Assembly: GCA_035315185.1 (NCBI GenBank)
Contig: DATFYE010000063.1
Coordinates: 1 to 64,000 of the forward strand
Length of the DNA stretch: 64,000 nt
From: JADGQN01 sp035315185
Lineage (GTDB): Bacteria; Desulfobacterota; Syntrophorhabdia; Syntrophorhabdales; WCHB1-27
Direction: 5' to 3'
Part shown: piece by piece, positions 51,778 to 60,203 of the stretch
How positions within the stretch are numbered: position 1 is the first letter of the stretch
Layout: each line of letters begins with the position of its first letter
Program-made: the position numbers and the translations under genes
Notes under the pieces: model-generated
Told to the model about the DNA's origin: nothing
The model's input: the letters and a program-made list of their open reading frames with translations, nothing else
Database searches by the model: none

Positions 51778-52067
51778 ACCTTTGATCCTCCTTACTCAAG
51801 ATTGACAAGACTAACATATGCCTTCCCCGTCTTCAAGACCGGCTCCGGCAATGGTTTCCCTTTTCTCAGTTATCCTTGTCTGCGGTTTTGGTGGTCCCTT
51901 TATTTTTACCCATTTTCCCTTGACAAGTCAATCACATAGCCTGTATATTCAACCTTTGAAGGGATTATATACATCTCATCGAGATGTGTTCTACGCCACG
52001 CGAAAAAGCTCCCGTACGCGGTCAAAAGAGTATGATGCGGGCAGAAGTCTAAAAGGAGGAGAGAGCC

Positions 52068-52922
52068 ATGGAAGTGAAGAAGGTTGGAGTGCTGGGATGT
52101 GGCCAGATGGGCGCCGGGATCGTCCAGGTGTTTGCTGCCGCCGGGTACGAGGTGCTTGCGGTTGACACAATTCCGGCCATGCTTGAGAAAGGCATCAAGG
52201 GGATTGAGAAGCGGCTTGCGGGCCGCGTGGAAAAGGGCAAGATGACGCAAGATGAGTTGAAGGCGGTCATAGCTAGAATCAAGACGAGCAGCAAGTTGGA
52301 AGACCTGGCCGACTGCGACATCATCGAGGAGGCGATACCCGAAGACCTGGAACTGAAGAAAAAGACCTTCGCCCAGTTGGATAAGATCTGCAAGCCGGAG
52401 ACCATTTTTGGCACCAACACATCCGGCCTCTCGGTCACCGATATGGCTGTGGCAACGAAGCGGGGAGATAAGCTTCTGGGCATGCACTTTCATAATCCGG
52501 CCCCTGTCATGCAGCTCCTTGAACTGGTACGCACGATCATGACGAGCCAGGAAACCATCGATACTGTCAAGAAGTGGGGAAAGACCCTTGGAAAGACCGT
52601 GGTTGTTGCGCCTGACGTTGGTGGCTTTATTGTAACGAGGCTTTTCACGCCTTTTCTTCTGGGTGCAGTGCGCATGCTGGAAGCAGGTATCGCGACGCGG
52701 GATGAGATCGACATTTCGATGAAACTTGCGGTCAACCATCCCATGGGCCCGCTCGAAGTCGTTGACTTCATAGGGCTCGACACCGAGCTTTCGATCGCAG
52801 AGAGTCTCTACGAGGAGACCAAGGACCCGAAGTATGCACCACCCTTACTGCTCAGGAAGATGGTGACCGCAGGTTGGCTAGGCAGAAAGACAGGCAAGGG
52901 ATTTTACGATTACAACAAGTGA
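52068..52922 (+). CDS. 3-hydroxyacyl-CoA (3-hydroxybutyryl-CoA) dehydrogenase
   Basis: A 284-residue NAD-dependent enzyme of beta-oxidation or butyrate metabolism. The Rossmann motif GVLGCGQMGAGIVQVFAAAG is at 7-26, the catalytic His in GMHFHNPAPVM near 140, and NHPMGPLEVVDFIGLDT in the C-domain. A strong AAAGGAGGAGAG precedes ATG 52068. It is divergent from the molybdopterin enzyme across 290 bp that show no other gene. Confidence 0.93.
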   Translation: MEVKKVGVLGCGQMGAGIVQVFAAAGYEVLAVDTIPAMLEKGIKGIEKRLAGRVEKGKMTQDELKAVIARIKTSSKLEDLADCDIIEEAIPEDLELKKKTFAQLDKICKPETIFGTNTSGLSVTDMAVATKRGDKLLGMHFHNPAPVMQLLELVRTIMTSQETIDTVKKWGKTLGKTVVVAPDVGGFIVTRLFTPFLLGAVRMLEAGIATRDEIDISMKLAVNHPMGPLEVVDFIGLDTELSIAESLYEETKDPKYAPPLLLRKMVTAGWLGRKTGKGFYDYNK

Positions 52923-53042
52923 GTGACGCACAGCAGTGAACAGCAAGGTCCCACCTTGCGTCCGCCCTCGCTAGGGGGTCAACTCTCGCGGAGCCGACGC
53001 AAGGTGGGACTCTATTCTCTGCCCTCAGTATAGGAGACATGG

Positions 53043-53840
53043 ATGAGTACCGCCGATATTCCGATCGTCAGGTTTAAGGATCAGCAGGTCACCCGGGAAG
53101 ATGACCGCGTGGTTATGGAGGAACCACTGGAAATCTTCGTAGACGACGAACCGTATTATGTTACAATGCGGCTGCCTGGCGAGGAATTGCCGCTGGCCGT
53201 GGGTCTCTGCCATTCTGAGGGCATCATCGATTCGATCGACGATACCTTGAGCGTTAACTATTGCCAGGACGTATCGAGTAACAGAATCATCGTCTACCTG
53301 ACTCCTGCGCGGAAGGAACTTGCTGCGGCTAAATTGAAACAGAAGCGGGGTACAGCATACTCCAGTTGCGGCATCTGCGGGAAAGAGATCGTGGAGGATA
53401 TTGTCGTTTCTCTCAAGCCTATTGCGGCAACGGTGAGCGCGGGGTTTGCCTTTTTGAGGCAGCTCCAGGATGTGCTGCGTGAGAGCCAGCACCTTTTTCA
53501 CGCTACAGGCGGAACGCATGCAGCGGCCATTTTCGACAGGGCAGGAGGGCTTCTTGCCTTGTCAGAGGACGTAGGACGTCACAATGCGCTGGACAAAGCC
53601 ATCGGCAAGGTGCTGTTCAATCGAAAGGCAGGGGATGCTGCCATCTGCATGTTGAGCTCGCGGTTAAGCTACGAGATGGTGCAGAAGGCGGCCCGGCTCG
53701 GCATCGAGGTGCTTGCGGGCGCATCTGCACCTACGAAACTTGCGGTTGATCTTGCGCAGTCGGTCAACCTTACGCTGGTCGGTTTTCTCCGGAAAGAGCG
53801 TTGCAACGTCTATACGTGCCCGGGCAGAATAGCTCTATAA
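53043..53840 (+). CDS. fdhD: FdhD sulfurtransferase for formate dehydrogenase maturation
   Basis: A 265-residue accessory protein that passes sulfur to the Mo-bis-MGD cofactor. The two catalytic cysteines are C109 and C112 in SSCGICG. Other conserved segments are FHATGGTHAAA, SEDVGRHNALDKAIG near 177-191 and SRLSYEMVQKAA. It follows the dehydrogenase gene by 120 bp on the same strand and probably serves the molybdopterin oxidoreductase at 49717. Confidence 0.94.
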   Translation: MSTADIPIVRFKDQQVTREDDRVVMEEPLEIFVDDEPYYVTMRLPGEELPLAVGLCHSEGIIDSIDDTLSVNYCQDVSSNRIIVYLTPARKELAAAKLKQKRGTAYSSCGICGKEIVEDIVVSLKPIAATVSAGFAFLRQLQDVLRESQHLFHATGGTHAAAIFDRAGGLLALSEDVGRHNALDKAIGKVLFNRKAGDAAICMLSSRLSYEMVQKAARLGIEVLAGASAPTKLAVDLAQSVNLTLVGFLRKERCNVYTCPGRIAL

Positions 53841-53925
53841 ACCACAGAGGCTCGTTACGAGTTACGTGTTTCGAGTTACGGGTTACGCTGGCACGCGATA
53901 ACGAGTTCCAAGTGAAGGCTTAGAC

Positions 53926-54801
53926 ATGCACATATGGCCTGACTGCATCCCTTGCATTGAGAAAATGGCCCTCGGATTGGGCCGCCTCGCATTGAAAGAC
54001 GAAGCCAGAGTGAGGCGATTTATGACCGATGTCATGAAGCTGCCTCCCCTGAGAGGGGAGAACTGGGATGTGATATCGCCCCGGGTTCTCCGCGAGGTGT
54101 GGCGCATGCTCCTTGATTATGCAGGCGACAGAGATCCCATGAGAGAAGTTAAGGCCGAGCAGAACCGCAGGGCCATGGAGATTTATCCTCTGGCAAAGAA
54201 GCTGGTGTTAAAGAGTCCTGACGTCTTTCTTACTGCCCTGAAGCTTGCGATAGCCGGCAACGAGCTGGACGCGATGGTCAGCGTGACCGAGGACGGGGCT
54301 ATCGGCATGCTCAAGAAGCTGGATAGTTTCACTTTGGACGTGAAGAGCGCTGAAGAATTTAGAAGGAGATTGAAAAGGGCAAAGACGATCGCATACTTTA
54401 TCGATAACTGCGGCGAGATCGTATTCGATAAGCTCTTTATAGAAACATTGAAGTCAATGAAAAAGTTTGATATAGCAGTCGTTACCAGGACGGTTCCCAT
54501 CCTGAATGATGCGACGCTGCAGGATGCTCAGTCAGTGGGTCTTCAGGAAGTGGCGCGACTCGTCGAAAACGGTATTCAGGAAGCAATAGCCGGTACACTT
54601 GTTTCTGAGGTCTCTTCTGAAGTGAAGAACCTGATTGACAAAGCCGACCTGCTCATTTCAAAAGGTGTGGGTAACTACGATGCGTTCACAGAAGAGACAT
54701 GGTTGCGGGGCAGGCTCACCATGCTCTATCATGGAAAGTGCCATCCCTGCTGCAGCGCCACGGGCGCCCGAATGGGCGACCTGGTTGTTTACAATTTCTG
54801 A
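53926..54801 (+). CDS. DUF89/ARMT1-like metal-dependent phosphatase
   Basis: A 291-residue member of the DUF89 family of damage-control phosphatases. The N-terminal PDCIPCIEK with its CxxC, the IDNCGEIVFDKLFIE segment near 165-179 (substrate/metal Asp-Asn) and SKGVGNYDAF near 245-254 are characteristic. It would dephosphorylate damaged sugar phosphates, substrate unknown. It is preceded by a one-sided GTTACGAG-word repeat at 53853-53884. Its stop codon is embedded in hairpin copy C. Confidence 0.86.
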   Translation: MHIWPDCIPCIEKMALGLGRLALKDEARVRRFMTDVMKLPPLRGENWDVISPRVLREVWRMLLDYAGDRDPMREVKAEQNRRAMEIYPLAKKLVLKSPDVFLTALKLAIAGNELDAMVSVTEDGAIGMLKKLDSFTLDVKSAEEFRRRLKRAKTIAYFIDNCGEIVFDKLFIETLKSMKKFDIAVVTRTVPILNDATLQDAQSVGLQEVARLVENGIQEAIAGTLVSEVSSEVKNLIDKADLLISKGVGNYDAFTEETWLRGRLTMLYHGKCHPCCSATGARMGDLVVYNF

Positions 54802-54923
54802 TACCAAGTTGTCTTCAGCGCATACCTTCGTTGTCGCTGCGTCGCACTCCTCGACGTACTATAGTACGCCTGCGTCGGCTCCTCGCTGCCGCCTCGGTCT
54901 GCATCTGAATACAACTTGGTATC
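54800..54923 (+). repeat. Covarying-arm hairpin repeat, copy C (at DUF89 stop)
   Basis: 124 bp with arms GATACCAAGTTGT (54800-54812) and ACAACTTGGTATC (54911-54923), perfectly complementary, continuing after one mismatch through TTCAG/CTGAA. The element begins within the TGA of the DUF89 gene. The core is as in copies A and B. Confidence 0.88.
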
Positions 54924-54988
54924 ACAACCCGTAAATGACTGAGGGTTCCAAGGAGGCCCCTTTCCGGCGAAGCCGGACGGAGTTTGCG

Positions 54989-55013
54989 CGGAATGGTCCT
55001 CTCAACCATTCCG
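54989..55013. terminator. Hairpin between DUF89 and flavoprotein genes
   Basis: CGGAATGGT (54989-54997) pairs with ACCATTCCG (55005-55013). A second stem TCCGGCG.AGCCGGA sits at 54963-54977. They lie between convergent genes and could terminate either. Confidence 0.5.
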
Positions 55014-55091
55014 GGCAAAAGTTGAAGCTCGTTGCTCTTCTCTGTGAACTCTGCGATCTCTGTGTGAGACAGTCCTGTGTTTGCTTGCGGC

Positions 55092-56573
55092 CTAGTCTTC
55101 CCGGTAGTGTGCGCCGATGCTTTCCTTTCTGTCCAGCGCGGCCTGTGCTATCATCTCCGCTGTCTCCATGCTGTTGGAGACCGCCACGGCAAGGGGGAGC
55201 TGAGATGCATCGGTGCAGCGGACCCCCTCGTGTTGCAGCTTTTGTATCGACTCCAGGGCCTGTAGGAGTCCTTGCTTTCGCCTGACCGGACCGCAAAAGT
55301 TCCAGAGGGTTTCCCGCAATGCATCGAGCACCTGTCTGGGTAAATGCTTCCCCTTCGAGTAGTCACCCGGATCGAACCGCACCGAAGCAGCGCCGCTCCG
55401 CGACCCGTCCGACTGCTCCCTGCAATAGCGAGCGGCAGCAACGCCGGCTCTGTAGCCGAACACGACGGTTTCTGTGAGCGCATTGCCTCCCAGCCTGTTT
55501 GCGCCGTGCAGCCCACAGGCGGACTCACCCGCCGCGAAGAGCCCTTCCACACTCGTCCTTGCCCAATCATCGATGACAAGGCCGCCCATCGTAAAATGGG
55601 CGACCGGAGCGATACACAGCGGTTTCTTGTCTGTCTGGAACCAACGCTTGAATATCTCCCGAACGTCCTGCGCAGAAGGATGTTTCCATTCCTCCTCGCT
55701 CAGCATCCTCAGATCGAGATAGACCGTATTTCCCAACTGATACTCTTGGCACATGGCCCGAGAGAGCTTATCACGGGCCTTGACCGCCAAAGGTTTTAGT
55801 TCTGTCAGGCCATACTTCTCCAGAAGGTTCTCGTTCTTGTCGTTGAGTATGAGCCCTCTGTCGGTCAGGAAAGGATGTATGAGCATCCTCGGGGTGTGCG
55901 CCTCGTACGAAATAAAGGGATAGAACTGGATGAATTCCATGTCTCTTAGATGGGCACCCGTCTGAAAGGCAAGCGCGTAGCCATCGCCAAGGTTCGCAGT
56001 CGGGTTGTCGTGAAATTTATAGAGGGCTGAAGCCCCCCCGGTACAAGCGATCACAGCCTTTGCATTGATCGTCAATAGGCGTCCATCCCGGCCTATGGCG
56101 ATGCATCCTGTGACACGGCCATCCTTGTGGAGCAGTCTTGCGACCGTGTACCAGTCGACCATAGTGACGCCGCAGTCCTTCGCCCAGCTCAGAAGCACGT
56201 TTACAACTTCTCTTCCCGTATCAGGCTTTTCCCGAAGGGCCTGGAACCCGGCCGAGAATCGTGCAAACCGGGCACCTCTTTTTTGAACCTCCTCTATGCG
56301 GAGCGGTGCTTCCCGGGCAAGAACATTCACGAGCGACGCATCATTCAGAAAATAGCCCACTTCCAAGGTGTTCTGGACATGCTCTTCTGCACTCGTACCA
56401 AAGCCACTCACATTAAAGGCTCCCTTGCTTATGACGGTCGCAGTTCCAAGGCCCTTGCTGCACCTCGAAAGAAGGAGCGTCGTGAGACCTTCTTCCCGCG
56501 CAGCGATGGCAGCCCTCAAGCCGGCGCCGCCCGACCCTATGACCACTACATCGGTCACGAGTTCATCCTTCAT
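55092..56573 (-). CDS. FAD-dependent fumarate reductase/succinate dehydrogenase-type flavoprotein
   Basis: A 493-residue soluble flavoprotein. The dinucleotide motif VVVIGSGGAGLRAAIAA is at about 9-25, with AHFTMGGLVIDD and the C-terminal GANRLGGNALTETV typical of the family, which also includes L-aspartate oxidase. The HFTMGG sequence normally holds a catalytic His/Thr pair. The neighbouring genes are not sdhB/sdhC, so it may be an orphan or aspartate-oxidase-like enzyme. It overlaps the next gene by 11 bp. Confidence 0.85.
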   Translation of the reverse strand: MKDELVTDVVVIGSGGAGLRAAIAAREEGLTTLLLSRCSKGLGTATVISKGAFNVSGFGTSAEEHVQNTLEVGYFLNDASLVNVLAREAPLRIEEVQKRGARFARFSAGFQALREKPDTGREVVNVLLSWAKDCGVTMVDWYTVARLLHKDGRVTGCIAIGRDGRLLTINAKAVIACTGGASALYKFHDNPTANLGDGYALAFQTGAHLRDMEFIQFYPFISYEAHTPRMLIHPFLTDRGLILNDKNENLLEKYGLTELKPLAVKARDKLSRAMCQEYQLGNTVYLDLRMLSEEEWKHPSAQDVREIFKRWFQTDKKPLCIAPVAHFTMGGLVIDDWARTSVEGLFAAGESACGLHGANRLGGNALTETVVFGYRAGVAAARYCREQSDGSRSGAASVRFDPGDYSKGKHLPRQVLDALRETLWNFCGPVRRKQGLLQALESIQKLQHEGVRCTDASQLPLAVAVSNSMETAEMIAQAALDRKESIGAHYRED

Positions 56574-57519
56574 GGATTTCCTCCTCCCCTTTTTCTATTC
56601 TCGACGAAGCCCGTCTACGGCGTATCAACCGAATGAAGCCTCCCACGGTCAGGAGTGCGGCTACAAAAAAGAGTATCTCGTACAAGTGCATGCTAACATA
56701 CAAAAGCCACGTGTGTTCCTTCTTGAGGGAACGTTGCCAGTTGCTCTCCAGCTCGGGAAAACCGACACCGAGACTCTCCTTTACGGCCTCCTGGAACGCC
56801 TTACCATTGCGCAGTTGATTCAACACCAAGAGAAGTTTCCCGGTACCATACTTCTGAGAAATATAGGTCACGATACTTTGACTTTGCTCGTAAGCGAGCA
56901 TGAGGGAGCGATCGTCTCCCGGGAAGCGATTATTCAACTGCCACAGTGGTGTGATCTGCCCTGCGAGCACAGCCGCATCGAGGAATGAGGCCTTCCTCTC
57001 CATGATAATCTCCGCCATCCCGTTACTCAGCCATTGGCACATACCTTCGTCGAACCATTTCGGGAGCGCATCCTCGTTTATGTAATGATGCAACAGCAGG
57101 TGGCATAGCTCATGCTTCATGGTAGTCTCAAGAACAAACGCGTGCTTGGACATCTTTGACAAGTCGAGCAGCACCAGATTGCGCCGCGGGATGGCAAGGG
57201 CTGCGACAAGCCTTGATTCAGCGATTTTTTCCAATTCACCTTCTGTCAGGAGGACGAAGGTGGGGCTGAACTCGATAGGCCATGGGATGACTCTTTCGAG
57301 GTCGCTCCGGACACTCGGATAAAGGTGCAACACTTCTCTTGCGGCAGCTTCCTGCGATGCATCAAAGTGGACGGTGGCGGCATCGCCTTGCATGATGAAG
57401 GACTGCGAGGCATCCACGGCCGTGATGGTAGCAAAGAAGAGAATCACGAAGAACAAGAGAGTGGTTATGCGGACATGTGCCGGAAGAATGGTTAGCGATG
57501 TCAGATAAGGTGCATTCAC
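56563..57519 (-). CDS. Membrane-anchored MA-type (gluzincin) peptidase
   Basis: A 318-residue extracytoplasmic metallopeptidase. An N-terminal hydrophobic segment at about 18-35 acts as signal or anchor. The zinc motif HELCH is at 136-140 with the third ligand E158 in WFDEGMCQW. A C-terminal membrane helix lies near 280-303, followed by a basic tail. The peptidase MA-like family is common in anaerobes and its substrates are unknown. It overlaps SemiSWEET by 4 bp and the flavoprotein by 11 bp. Confidence 0.82.
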   Translation of the reverse strand: MNAPYLTSLTILPAHVRITTLLFFVILFFATITAVDASQSFIMQGDAATVHFDASQEAAAREVLHLYPSVRSDLERVIPWPIEFSPTFVLLTEGELEKIAESRLVAALAIPRRNLVLLDLSKMSKHAFVLETTMKHELCHLLLHHYINEDALPKWFDEGMCQWLSNGMAEIIMERKASFLDAAVLAGQITPLWQLNNRFPGDDRSLMLAYEQSQSIVTYISQKYGTGKLLLVLNQLRNGKAFQEAVKESLGVGFPELESNWQRSLKKEHTWLLYVSMHLYEILFFVAALLTVGGFIRLIRRRRASSRIEKGEEEIHEG

Positions 57520-57782
57520 TTATACTTGATCTTCAGGCCTAACAGGGTGAACGTCATCATGGAGCTGATAAAATTGGGAAGTATGATTGGTAGCGAGCGC
57601 AGGCAAAGACCGTAGATGAACCAGAGAAAAATCCCAATTGAAGTAAGGCTCACCATTCCCAAAGAAATATCATGTGTCGACTTCGTACGTGCCGCTTTTA
57701 CTACCTGGGGAAAAAAAGCAAAGGTTGTCAGGCCTCCTGCAATAAAGCCCAGGAGGGATACGCCGTCTATGGCAAAGAGCAT
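57516..57782 (-). CDS. SemiSWEET/PQ-loop sugar transporter
   Basis: An 88-residue protein with three membrane helices; it would function as a dimer to pass sugars. The PQ motif lies in AFFPQVVKAARTKST near 23-37, with SLGMVSLTSIGIFLWFIYGL in helix 2. Start ATG 57782 lies just beyond the hairpin-containing spacer to the M50 gene. Confidence 0.85.
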   Translation of the reverse strand: MLFAIDGVSLLGFIAGGLTTFAFFPQVVKAARTKSTHDISLGMVSLTSIGIFLWFIYGLCLRSLPIILPNFISSMMTFTLLGLKIKYK

Positions 57783-57889
57783 TTCCAGTACTCCTTAATC
57801 AGCATTCGGTAGAGTAGGTTTATATCATATTCGGCTGAAATTATCTTGAGGTGGGCAGCCCGCCCCGTATTAACGGCTTCGGCCCTCTT

Positions 57890-58015
57890 ATGCCAATTTG
57901 CATTCAAGATGGAGACCGAGGCGGCAGCGAGGAGCTGACGCAGGCGTACTGAGCAGTACGTCGAGGAGGGCGACGCAGCGACAACGAAGGTATACACTTG
58001 AAGGCGAATTGGCAT
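57890..58015 (-). repeat. Covarying-arm hairpin repeat, copy D (at M50 stop)
   Basis: 126 bp whose arms read TGCCAATTTGCATTCAAG (57891-57908) and, reverse-complemented, TGCCAATTCGCCTTCAAG. Its last base is part of the TAA of the M50 gene. In gene-sense orientation the core matches copies A and C. The outer pair is TGCC/GGCA instead of TACC/GGTA. Confidence 0.88.
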
Positions 58016-59139
58016 TACGCTTGAGGATCGACCCTTAAGGAGAGGAAAGTCAGCATATCCTTTAAGGTGATGATGCCGACAAGTTTCCCGTGGTCAACAA
58101 CGAGGAGGCGGCTTACCCCCATACGATTCATCTGCTCCAAAGCCTTCGTCGCGTCGGCTTCGGGGCCTATCGTATTATCGGTTGTGCATTCTTCCACTAT
58201 TTCTCCCACAGTGCGCGCGGCCCATTCTTCCGGTGGGACCTGTTTCACCCGCCTGATCGTAACCACGCCTTTAAGGTGAGTGCCCTCCACAACGGGATAC
58301 ATCTTGAAGTGGTAATGGTAGATGTAGTTTTTTACCAGCTCCTCGATGGAAGTGGATAGGGAGACGGTTATCGGGTCTCGTTTCATGAAACGGGCTACGC
58401 GCACGCCTTCCAGCGACTTTTGTAGGACAAGCTGCTGATAAGACATCTGCGATGCGTTCCTGAGGAACATGCCGATCACAAACCACCATACGCCTCCGAT
58501 GAAATTCCCACGGAGCAGGCTCAGGATGCCCAGAAAGATCATGCCAAACCCAAACCCTGAACCGACCCGTGAAGCAACACGTGTTGCCCAGTTTAGGTCC
58601 CTCTTATACTTCCATAAAGCAGACCTGAGCACCCGCCCTCCGTCGAGAGGGAAAGCAGGTAAAAGGTTGAAAATTGCGAGAGTGCCGTTGATCCACCCTA
58701 GATAGGATATGACGCCATTGACAACGGTGGGCCATGCGCCTTCCGTAACCATGCTCAACGCGTGAAAGATGAGGGCCAAGAGCACGCTCGATGCCGGGCC
58801 TGCTGCTGCCATGAGAAATTCTGTCTTTGGATTCTGCGGCTCGTCTTCCATCTCGGCAACACCACCGAAAATAAACAAGGTGATGCCCTTGATGGGCAGG
58901 CCGTATTTCCTTGCGACGAGGGAGTGGCACATCTCATGAAAGACGATAGAACCAAAAAGACCGAGCGCGCCAAACACGCCCATCCACCAGTATGCTTGTT
59001 CTGAAAGGCCTTTGTAGTAGAGAGGGAAAACCCCGACGGCCAACGACCACGTGACGAGAAAAGCGAGGACCAGCCAGCTTACGTCAGCCCGGACTGTAAA
59101 GCCCAGAAGCTTGAAAAGGGTAATCTTGCGACCGAACAC
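58015..59139 (-). CDS. Site-2-protease-type M50 peptidase with CBS domains
   Basis: A 374-residue intramembrane metalloprotease. The zinc motif HEMCH is at 68-72 in the second helix region and the third ligand Asp in FNLLPAFPLDGG near 157-168. About six membrane helices occupy the first 235 residues. Two C-terminal CBS domains at about 245-370 (ISLSTSIEELVKNY; GVSRLLVVDHGKLVGIITLKD) probably sense adenine nucleotides. Substrate unknown. Confidence 0.9.
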   Translation of the reverse strand: MFGRKITLFKLLGFTVRADVSWLVLAFLVTWSLAVGVFPLYYKGLSEQAYWWMGVFGALGLFGSIVFHEMCHSLVARKYGLPIKGITLFIFGGVAEMEDEPQNPKTEFLMAAAGPASSVLLALIFHALSMVTEGAWPTVVNGVISYLGWINGTLAIFNLLPAFPLDGGRVLRSALWKYKRDLNWATRVASRVGSGFGFGMIFLGILSLLRGNFIGGVWWFVIGMFLRNASQMSYQQLVLQKSLEGVRVARFMKRDPITVSLSTSIEELVKNYIYHYHFKMYPVVEGTHLKGVVTIRRVKQVPPEEWAARTVGEIVEECTTDNTIGPEADATKALEQMNRMGVSRLLVVDHGKLVGIITLKDMLTFLSLRVDPQA

Positions 59140-59320
59140 GCCAGCACCTCCTCATCACCGAAACTATGTTGAAATGTGAGTCCGTAATTGCAATTCAACA
59201 TGCATAATCCATAATTCAAAATTGTCTCTTCAGGTCTGATCATATTCATAATATGTGTCGGAACGGGTGAAAAGGGAAGCCCGTAAAACCTTGAAATTTC
59301 GAAACCAAGCTGTAGTGGCC

Positions 59321-59535
59321 TGGGTAAAATTCCGGCTTGGGAGGCAGTTGGGCAGCAGGAGCCTGATGGCAGACTCAAAGGAGGCCCTGGCTTGTTTTTT
59401 TCTATCGCACTCTTGATCGGGTTAGGGCTCAACTACGTGGCCGGCCTGTGGCAGGCTGACCCGATCGTTGGTTTTATCATATGCGGGTACCTCATTAAAG
59501 AAGGTCGCGAGACCATGGAATGTGATGAAGATTAG
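59321..59535 (+). pseudogene. Cation efflux-type transporter, decayed C-terminal fragment
   Basis: From about 59345 the frame reads GSRSLMADSKEALACFF, then a one-base shift in a T-run near 59395-59401 moves into ALLIGLGLNYVAGLWQADP with the ending IICGYLIKEGRETMECDED and a stop at 59533-59535. The wording ADSKE...LLIGLGLN...ADPIVGFII is typical of cation diffusion facilitator-like transporters. The N-terminal half is missing and a frameshift is present, so it is a remnant. The rest of 59140-59320 shows no gene. Confidence 0.75.
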
Positions 59536-59632
59536 TCTCCTGGTGTGCTACAATCATTCATTGTTGAACGAGGGGCCGTGACGGTCCTGGAAATACTGTA
59601 AGCTTCGTTTATTACTTTAAGGGGGGTGTTCC

Positions 59633-60088
59633 ATGCTGAAAGAATTCAAGGAATTCGCAATGAAGGGCAATATGCTGGACATGGCTGTCGGTATCGTCAT
59701 CGGTGCTGCCTTCGGACTCATCATCGCCTCTTTGGTTGCTGACATCATCATGCCGCTAATAGGGCTTCTGCTTGGTAACATCGATTTTGCGAACATCTTT
59801 TCGGTACTGAAAGAAGGCAAGACCCCGGGGCCCTATGCGACCGTAGCCGCGGCCAAGGCAGCCGGTGCCGTCACGGTGAACTGGGGCGTATTCATCAATA
59901 CCATCATCAATTTCATTATCGTCGCATTCGCCATTTTCCTCATGCTGAGGGGCATCAACAAGATGCGCAGGGAGAAGGAGGCGCCACCTGCGGCGCCCAC
60001 AACGAAAGAGTGCCCGTATTGCCTTTCGGCGATTCCCATCAAAGCGACGCGTTGTCCCCAATGTACTTCGGAAGTGACGACGGCTTAG
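59633..60088 (+). CDS. mscL: Large-conductance mechanosensitive channel with zinc-ribbon tail
   Basis: A 151-residue inner-membrane channel opening under hypo-osmotic stress. The start LKEFKEFAMKGNMLDMAVG and the pore helix AFGLIIASLVADIIMPLIG are typical. The second membrane helix is NTIINFIIVAFAIFLMLRG. The C-terminus adds a zinc-ribbon-like module with CPYC and CPQC (near 126-145), which ordinary MscL lacks. ATG 59633 follows a purine-rich GGGGGGTG. Confidence 0.93.
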   Translation: MLKEFKEFAMKGNMLDMAVGIVIGAAFGLIIASLVADIIMPLIGLLLGNIDFANIFSVLKEGKTPGPYATVAAAKAAGAVTVNWGVFINTIINFIIVAFAIFLMLRGINKMRREKEAPPAAPTTKECPYCLSAIPIKATRCPQCTSEVTTA

Positions 60089-60098
60089 ACTTAATGCA

Positions 60099-60181
60099 GG
60101 TACGAGGAGCGAGGACCGAGGTATAAGGTACGAGGCACGAGTCAGCCGGCTGTTTGCACCTTAATCCTCGCTCCTCGTACC
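60099..60181. repeat. Hairpin built of GAGG/ACGAGG words
   Basis: GGTACGAGGAGCGAGGA (60099-60115) pairs perfectly with TCCTCGCTCCTCGTACC (60165-60181), 17 bp with a 49-base loop containing more such words. It lies between mscL and the photolyase. Confidence 0.75.
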
Positions 60182-60203
60182 TCGGTCCTGAGCCTGTGAC
60201 ATT

